Shown in pieces: positions 59,842 to 64,000 of a DNA stretch of 64,000 bases. Source of the stretch: Pseudomonas putida (GTDB lineage: Bacteria; Pseudomonadota; Gammaproteobacteria; Pseudomonadales; Pseudomonadaceae); contig NZ_BSKJ01000002.1 of NCBI RefSeq assembly GCF_030159595.1, forward strand, positions 124,001 to 188,000. The letters run 5' to 3'. The notes under the pieces were generated by a model, which was not told where the DNA came from, did not search any database, and was given only the letters and a program-made list of their open reading frames with translations. How positions within the stretch are numbered: the stretch's first letter is position 1; every line of letters begins with the position of its first letter. Both the position numbers and the translations under genes were made by a program.

Positions 59842-60461
59842 ACCTCCATTTCCACGATTTCCTTCAAGGCAATTGTCACCAGTGCACGCTCGACAGCACT
59901 GCGACGCTCCTGGTTGAACAGGCGCGTATTGAAACGCACCAGCTCTGCGGTCACATGCATGTTGCGGCGCTCACGAAACAGAAAACCGCTGGTAAAGGCA
60001 GATATGGTGCCAGCCTCGTGATACACCACAATGTCCACATAATTGCTACTGACTGGCGCACAAGACAACAACTGAAACTGCTCCCGGCCCTTGCTGCGGG
60101 ACTCGAAATGCAACAAGGCCTTGCCATTTCTCTTCAATACCTCGAACGCCAACGCCATGCAGCTGGAATGCCGAGGCCCTGCCAAGGCGTCGATTTTGCT
60201 CAGCGCCTGGTCTACGATTTTTGGCCGCTGTGGATCCGGCCAATGGACCTCTTCAGCAGACTTCGCGTCCCACCCCAGGAACATTAATTTCTTGCGGTAG
60301 TACTGGTACTGTTCCTGGCGCGTTTCTTCGGCCATATCTTTCAATGTCACGGTCTCAGCCCACAACGAAGCAAGCTTCACGGCCTTGCGCTGTTCGAGGC
60401 TGACGCCGGGAATGAAAGAAACCAGGCTCGCGCCCACGACTACGGCTTCATGCTGTTGCAT
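59838..60461 (-). CDS. unrecognised protein, third gene of the three-paralogue operon
   Basis: 207 residues from the ATG at 60461 (GGAGG six bases upstream). I do not recognise a family. A hydrophobic N-terminus (VVVGASLVSFIPGV) is followed by an aromatic helix QYQYYRKKLMFLGW, with Gly-Trp at residues 63-64. A likely beta-rich middle (FQLLSCAPVSSNYVDIVVYHEAG) and a C-terminal helix ending ALKEIVEMEV complete it. The motif order matches the two genes upstream. Its start overlaps the upstream gene's stop by 14 bases, implying coupled translation. No signal peptide is convincing. Confidence 0.7.
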   Translation of the reverse strand: MQQHEAVVVGASLVSFIPGVSLEQRKAVKLASLWAETVTLKDMAEETRQEQYQYYRKKLMFLGWDAKSAEEVHWPDPQRPKIVDQALSKIDALAGPRHSSCMALAFEVLKRNGKALLHFESRSKGREQFQLLSCAPVSSNYVDIVVYHEAGTISAFTSGFLFRERRNMHVTAELVRFNTRLFNQERRSAVERALVTIALKEIVEMEV

Positions 60462-61134
60462 CGTCACCCTCCGGCTTCAACACGCCCAGATCTATAATTT
60501 TTCCAACATGCTGCGTTCGCTCAAGCAGATCGTGCAGGCCTTGGCGATGAGCGACGGTCAGGTATTCGCTCAATGTTCCGGCACTGGCCCGCAGGTCTAT
60601 CCCCTCGGCAGGTAAAGGCTGCAAATGGGTATCAGGACGAATCTGTGATGCAGGCAAGGCACTCTTGAACGCCAGCCCACACATCTCCAGAGACGCATCG
60701 GGCAGCATCACGCCCAGCTCGTAGGCGCAGTGTGTGGTCTTGTCCTGCTCCGCCAGTGTGAAGGGTTGCAGGTGCTGCTGCATCGCCCCCTGCGAGAGCT
60801 GGGTAATGGCAGCCCGCAGATGGCCCGACAGGCTGGGATGACGGGCCTGCAAATCGTCGCTGAGCCGCTGAACCGGCACCAGTGATTGCCCAACCTGCGA
60901 CTGCTGGTGATCACTGCGACTGCGCACGATCACCCAACCGCGCTCCTCCAGGGCCGTACGGTATCCGCTGTACCAGCGCCCGTAGCGGGTGAACCGTGAG
61001 CCGTTCAATTTGTCCGAGCGCAACTGGGCAAACAGAATCGAGTCCAGCGCATACTGCCTCAAGGGCTGCGCCGTATCCGCGACCAGCAGTGCGGTGCCGC
61101 CAACGAGCCATAAGGAATAGCCTTCCTTACTCAT
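60448..61134 (-). CDS. unrecognised protein, second gene of the three-paralogue operon
   Basis: 228 residues from the ATG at 61134. Family not recognised. The N-terminus is hydrophobic (GYSLWLVGGTALLVAD, residues 5-20) without a clear cleavage site. Then come LFAQLRSDK and the shared aromatic motif WYSGYRTALEERGW, with Gly-Trp at 66-67. The middle AYELGVMLPDASLEMCGLAFKS resembles a strand pair, and the C-terminus is helical. This is the most divergent of the three. It is separated from the first gene by 62 bases containing a hairpin and overlaps the third gene. Confidence 0.7.
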   Translation of the reverse strand: MSKEGYSLWLVGGTALLVADTAQPLRQYALDSILFAQLRSDKLNGSRFTRYGRWYSGYRTALEERGWVIVRSRSDHQQSQVGQSLVPVQRLSDDLQARHPSLSGHLRAAITQLSQGAMQQHLQPFTLAEQDKTTHCAYELGVMLPDASLEMCGLAFKSALPASQIRPDTHLQPLPAEGIDLRASAGTLSEYLTVAHRQGLHDLLERTQHVGKIIDLGVLKPEGDDATA

Positions 61135-61169
61135 CGCAATACCTCGAATATCAAACTTGCAGAATGAAG

Positions 61170-61191
61170 AACGGGGCCCGCAGGCCCCGTT
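61170..61191. terminator. hairpin between first and second genes of the three-paralogue operon
   Basis: AACGGGGCC (61170-61178) pairs perfectly with GGCCCCGTT (61183-61191) over nine base pairs. Leftward it is followed by CTTCATTCT, a weak T-rich stretch, so it may act as a partial terminator that makes the first gene more abundant than the other two. Confidence 0.5.
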
Positions 61192-61196
61192 TGCTA

Positions 61197-61886
61197 TCAA
61201 ATCTCGTATTCGTCGGCGGCCTTGACGGCCTTGTCCGCGAGCTTCTGTTCGATCGTTGCGCGAACCTGATCGGTGTACACCACTTCGTTCAAGGCAAGTA
61301 CAGCCGAACCGCAGTAACGGTCCTTGCTCGAACTCTTCCATTCGAACACCGTGGTATTCAGGTCGTTTTCGCTTGGCGAAGCGCTGAATGCGTTTACCAG
61401 CATGAACAATTCGCCCTCGGGCGTTTCGATGCACGTCCCCAATCCCGTGGTCGAGACGGGGTTGCCTTTGACGTTCTGTTTGTAGATTTTCTGTGCGTCT
61501 TCGATGTTGCCGAGTGCAGTGATGGCATCGCCGGCCAGCTTGGCCATGGCCTCGCCTACCGGCCCGCCGAGCAGGGCTTTACCTGCGGCACTGGCGACCT
61601 TGAACGCGATCGGACCCATGGTCAGCGATGCGCTCTTGTCATAGTCACGCTCGTAAGAACGCCGGCCCGCCACCCAGCCCAGGGTGCGCATCACTTCCAG
61701 AAACTTGTTGAACCAGGCTTCGGACTCACCGTCGCGGTCATGCAACTTGGACGCCACGCGAGAAGCGAACTGGAAGGTGGTCTTGGCATCGCGCCGGCTT
61801 TGCGCCGACATGCCTGCACTCAGCGCCAGAAGAGATTGTTCGACAACAGCAATGCTGTCGCCACTGGATACGTTGATATCGTTCAT
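61197..61886 (-). CDS. unrecognised protein, first gene of the three-paralogue operon
   Basis: 229 residues from the ATG at 61886 (AAGGACC upstream). Family not recognised. The N-terminal helices include the shared motif WFNKFLEVMRTLGW, with Gly-Trp at residues 70-71. A Gly/Ala-rich hydrophobic stretch follows at about 99-120 (VASAAGKALLGGPVGEAMAK), which could be a membrane-active or packing segment. The middle GTCIETPEGELFMLVNAFSA and the C-terminus ending KAVKAADEYEI correspond to parts of the third gene. Cytoplasmic by appearance. It leads the leftward operon, with cobJ upstream. Confidence 0.7.
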   Translation of the reverse strand: MNDINVSSGDSIAVVEQSLLALSAGMSAQSRRDAKTTFQFASRVASKLHDRDGESEAWFNKFLEVMRTLGWVAGRRSYERDYDKSASLTMGPIAFKVASAAGKALLGGPVGEAMAKLAGDAITALGNIEDAQKIYKQNVKGNPVSTTGLGTCIETPEGELFMLVNAFSASPSENDLNTTVFEWKSSSKDRYCGSAVLALNEVVYTDQVRATIEQKLADKAVKAADEYEI

Positions 61887-61899
61887 AGAAAGGGTCCTT

Positions 61900-61933
61900 G
61901 AATGCCCTCGACGGGAATCATCGAGGGGCATTC
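61900..61933. other. hairpin between cobJ and the three-paralogue operon
   Basis: GAATGCCCTCGA (61900-61911) pairs with 61921-61933 over 12 base pairs with one bulged base. It lies after the cobJ stop and just before the first accessory gene. It may insulate the operon from cobJ readthrough. No T run is present. Confidence 0.5.
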
Positions 61934-61986
61934 ACCCTATGCCGTAAACGACGTGGGAACAGGCATGAACCGGTTCCCTCGGTACC

Positions 61987-63669
61987 TCACTCGGCTGCCG
62001 GGTACCAGCGAGGGGTATACACCCACTGCTTGCCATCGCCGCTTGGGAATTGGCAGGTCGTGGACGACCCGACCAAAACCATGGTGCGCATGTCGACCAT
62101 TTCTGGCAGCAACTCGGCCAATGTGACTACCTTCAGCGTCTGCCCCGGCCTACCGATGTCACGGCCAAGGACTACAGGGGTGCTGCCATCGCGATGCCGG
62201 CGCACAACCTCCAGTGCCACACCCAGCTGATGCGGTCGCGACCTGGAGATCGGGTTGTAGAAAGCCAGCACCAGGTCAGCCTGGGCCGCCAGATCCAGAC
62301 GTTTTTCGATGATCGACCAAGGCTTGAGGTTGTCCGACAGCGACATCACGCAGAAGTCGTGACCTAGCGGTGCACCTGCCTGGGCGGCCGTTGCAAGCGA
62401 GGCCGAAACGCCAGGCAGGATCTCGAGGTCCACGCGATGCCACGCCGGGTCACTGGACTCATGCAGCGCTTCAAGCACCGCAGCAGCCATGGCGAACACG
62501 CCCGGATCACCCGACGACACCACCACCACCGAACGGCCCTGGGCCGCCAGTTCGAAGGCATGCCGGGCACGCTGCATCTCTTCACGGTTGTCGGTGCAGT
62601 GCAGCACCTGGTCGTCACGGAACGGGCCGGCCATGCGCACATAGGTTTCATAGCCGAGCACGTCTTCGGCACGCGCCAACTCGGCCTTGACCGCCGGCAC
62701 CATCAGTTCGGCAGCGCCCGGCCCCAAGCCGATGACGGCCAGACGACCACGACGGCGACCAACCTGCGCCACCTCAACCGGGGCAGGCGCCACTGCAATA
62801 GCCGTACCCTCAAGCTCGGTCAGCCGGGCATCGGGCAACGCCGCTGCAAGCATGCTGGCTACACCGTCTGGATTGGCAGCGAAGCGCAAGGCCACACCCA
62901 AAGCCTGCGCGGCCTCGTGCAAGCCGCTGTCGGCCATGGCCTGCTCGTCCGCCAGCAGGCAGGCTACTGACGGCTCGGCGATGCCGGCCTGCTGCAGCGC
63001 AGCACGGATACCGTGCACGTTCCCGCCTGCAACACCCACGACCACCGAGCGCGGGTGAATCAGCAGTTCGTCGCGGTTGGCCGGGCGCAACCGATGCCCC
63101 ACATGAATGGTACGCCGAGCCACCTCGCTGGCGGGCAACTGCGCCTGCTGCAGCCAGGGGGCATCACCTTCGATGCGCACCGACTCGCCGGCCAGCAGGT
63201 CAGAGACAAAGCGCTTGCCTTGCTCGATATCCGCCAAGGCATAGCCCTGCGGCGGGTTCAGCAAGCAGGTACCAAAACGCAGCTCGCCACTGGTGGTAAT
63301 GGCTGCGGCAACACCCAGCGCCTCAGCCATTTCACGCGCCATCACGTTCACGCCGCTCAGACCACCGAGTAGCGGCACTACCGCGCTGCCATCTTCGGCC
63401 ACGGCCAGCACCGGCGGCTCGACACCCTTCTCGCTGAGCAGGCTGGCCAGGCTGCGGATGACGATACCCGCTGCGCACAGGGCAATGATCGGCGTGTCCT
63501 GCTGGTACAGCCCGCGCAAGGTATCGCCGAACGAGGTGTACGACTGGTCAGCACCCTCGACACGCCCCTCCAGGCCATGGATCGTGGCCTGTGGATAACA
63601 GTGCTGGATACGTTGCGCCGTCGCCAGGCTGCCCGGGCCAAGGATGACGATCGCCGGTGCCTTCTGCAT
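61987..63669 (-). CDS. cobJ: CbiG-CobJ fusion, precorrin-3B C17-methyltransferase
   Basis: 560 residues from the ATG at 63669; an ATG at 63684 with GGGGGA upstream is equally possible and would add five residues and overlap cobI by 13 bases. The N-terminal half is CbiG-like (IIALCAAGIVIRSLASLL, GGLSGVNVMAREMAEALG, then a CbiG C-domain around IGHRLRPANRDELL-type residues, VVGVAGGNVHGIRAALQQAG). The C-terminal half is a SAM methyltransferase of the CobJ type (LAVIGLGPGAAELMVPAVKAE, VVVVSSGDPGVFAMA, LEILPGVSASLATAA). It contracts the corrin ring in aerobic B12 synthesis. Downstream of cobI. Confidence 0.9.
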   Translation of the reverse strand: MQKAPAIVILGPGSLATAQRIQHCYPQATIHGLEGRVEGADQSYTSFGDTLRGLYQQDTPIIALCAAGIVIRSLASLLSEKGVEPPVLAVAEDGSAVVPLLGGLSGVNVMAREMAEALGVAAAITTSGELRFGTCLLNPPQGYALADIEQGKRFVSDLLAGESVRIEGDAPWLQQAQLPASEVARRTIHVGHRLRPANRDELLIHPRSVVVGVAGGNVHGIRAALQQAGIAEPSVACLLADEQAMADSGLHEAAQALGVALRFAANPDGVASMLAAALPDARLTELEGTAIAVAPAPVEVAQVGRRRGRLAVIGLGPGAAELMVPAVKAELARAEDVLGYETYVRMAGPFRDDQVLHCTDNREEMQRARHAFELAAQGRSVVVVSSGDPGVFAMAAAVLEALHESSDPAWHRVDLEILPGVSASLATAAQAGAPLGHDFCVMSLSDNLKPWSIIEKRLDLAAQADLVLAFYNPISRSRPHQLGVALEVVRRHRDGSTPVVLGRDIGRPGQTLKVVTLAELLPEMVDMRTMVLVGSSTTCQFPSGDGKQWVYTPRWYPAAE

Positions 63670-63671
63670 GT

Positions 63672-64000
63672 TCAGCCCTGCCATTTTTCCCCCGGCACGA
63701 TGATCAGCGAGAAATACGGCGACGACTGCGGGTCGACCTGGTCCAGTGGCACGATCTTCTGGTTGGCCATGGTTGCCCGCTCCACATACAGCGCACGCCC
63801 GTCCAGGCCCAGTTCGGCCAGCACATCGCGTACCTTGGGGAAGTTGCGGCCAAGCTTCATGATCACCGCAGCATCGGCGTCGGCCAGGCGGCGCTTGAGC
63901 TCTTCGGCCGGCAATACGCCCGACAACACCGACAGGCTCTGGTTGCGGTACACCAGCGGCGCACCCAGCACCGAGGCGCCACCGAGCATTGAGCAAACGC
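63672..64000 (-). CDS. cobI: precorrin-2 C20-methyltransferase, C-terminal part
   Basis: The leftward frame is open to base 64000 and ends at TGA 63672-63674, giving about the last 109 residues. The ATG at 63989 is internal: the frame continues upstream in frame. The visible part ([49 protein letters not shown]) matches the C-terminus of CobI/CbiL. CobI adds a methyl at C20 in aerobic cobalamin synthesis, the step just before CobJ. The two genes are adjacent or overlapping, depending on the cobJ start. Confidence 0.9.
   Translation of the reverse strand, partial: VCSMLGGASVLGAPLVYRNQSLSVLSGVLPAEELKRRLADADAAVIMKLGRNFPKVRDVLAELGLDGRALYVERATMANQKIVPLDQVDPQSSPYFSLIIVPGEKWQG

Noticed and set aside
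59838..61886. The three-paralogue operon as a phage or insertion-sequence remnant
   Set aside because: No integrase, transposase, direct repeats or tRNA target is visible at its edges.
59838..61886. Assigning the accessory operon to a tripartite alpha pore-forming toxin
   Set aside because: Three related co-encoded proteins would fit, but they are shorter than such toxins and I see neither secretion signals nor any matching motif; left as unknown.

Overview
The window is a gene-dense stretch of a high-GC Pseudomonas chromosome. It most likely belongs to the P. putida group. This is an inference from gene order (hrpB, amn, ladS, thiD-thiE-hemL, the ybeZ-lnt cluster, leuS-lptE-holA, the lip/dac/rlpA/mltB/rodA/mrdA/rlmH/rsfS/nadD/proA cluster, fis-purH-purD-retS and cobJ-cobI) and from paired REP-type palindromes (core GCGGGCAAGCCCGC) between genes. 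I see no rRNA, tRNA, CRISPR array, insertion sequence or prophage. Almost everything is core chromosome.

Layout. 1-4290: an EamA exporter (cut by the window start), a DnaQ-like exonuclease, a NYN-domain protein, a DUF2076 protein, a YciC-like membrane protein and an unknown protein. 4309-10929: helicase HrpB, a small lipoprotein, a cation efflux protein, a glycine-rich DUF6515-type protein, an Lrp-type regulator, a DUF2788 protein and the pseudouridine synthase RluE. 10936-16320: AMP nucleosidase, an AidB-type acyl-CoA dehydrogenase and the sensor kinase LadS. 16586-20410: thiD-thiE-hemL, a Sel1-repeat protein and a DUF1820 protein. 20587-24442: ybeZ-ybeY-corC-lnt. 24569-32977: a YdcF-like protein, a small unknown, leuS-lptE-holA, arfA, a lipoprotein lytic transglycosylase and LD-carboxypeptidase. 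33065-44463: one long leftward cluster running proA-nadD-rsfS-rlmH-mrdA-rodA-mltB-rlpA-dacA-ybeD-lipB-lipA. It joins cell elongation and peptidoglycan work to ribosome silencing, NAD and lipoate synthesis. 44794-53168: mpg, a DedA-PAP2 fusion, a Lon-N protein, lrgAB, a MaoC hydratase, prmA, a DUF3426 protein and dusB-fis. 53250-64000: purH, purD, a broken retS, marC, three unknown paralogues, cobJ and the end of cobI.

The most notable points are these. (1) The RetS orthologue next to purD carries an in-frame amber codon at 57981-57983, so the kinase core and both receivers are cut off. (2) The LadS orthologue ends after its kinase core, without the receiver domain of P. aeruginosa LadS. RetS and LadS are the opposing inputs to GacS, so both arms of that switch look altered here. 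(3) Between marC and cobJ lies a three-gene leftward operon of unrecognised proteins that appear to be distant paralogues sharing an aromatic-helix plus Gly-Trp motif. This is the best candidate for an undescribed system. (4) An unlisted 54-residue arfA contains a terminator-like hairpin inside its own reading frame, the arrangement known for arfA autocontrol by trans-translation. (5) A strong leftward terminator at 9228-9255 has no gene to serve and may mark a small RNA. (6) miaB, which usually precedes ybeZ, is absent.
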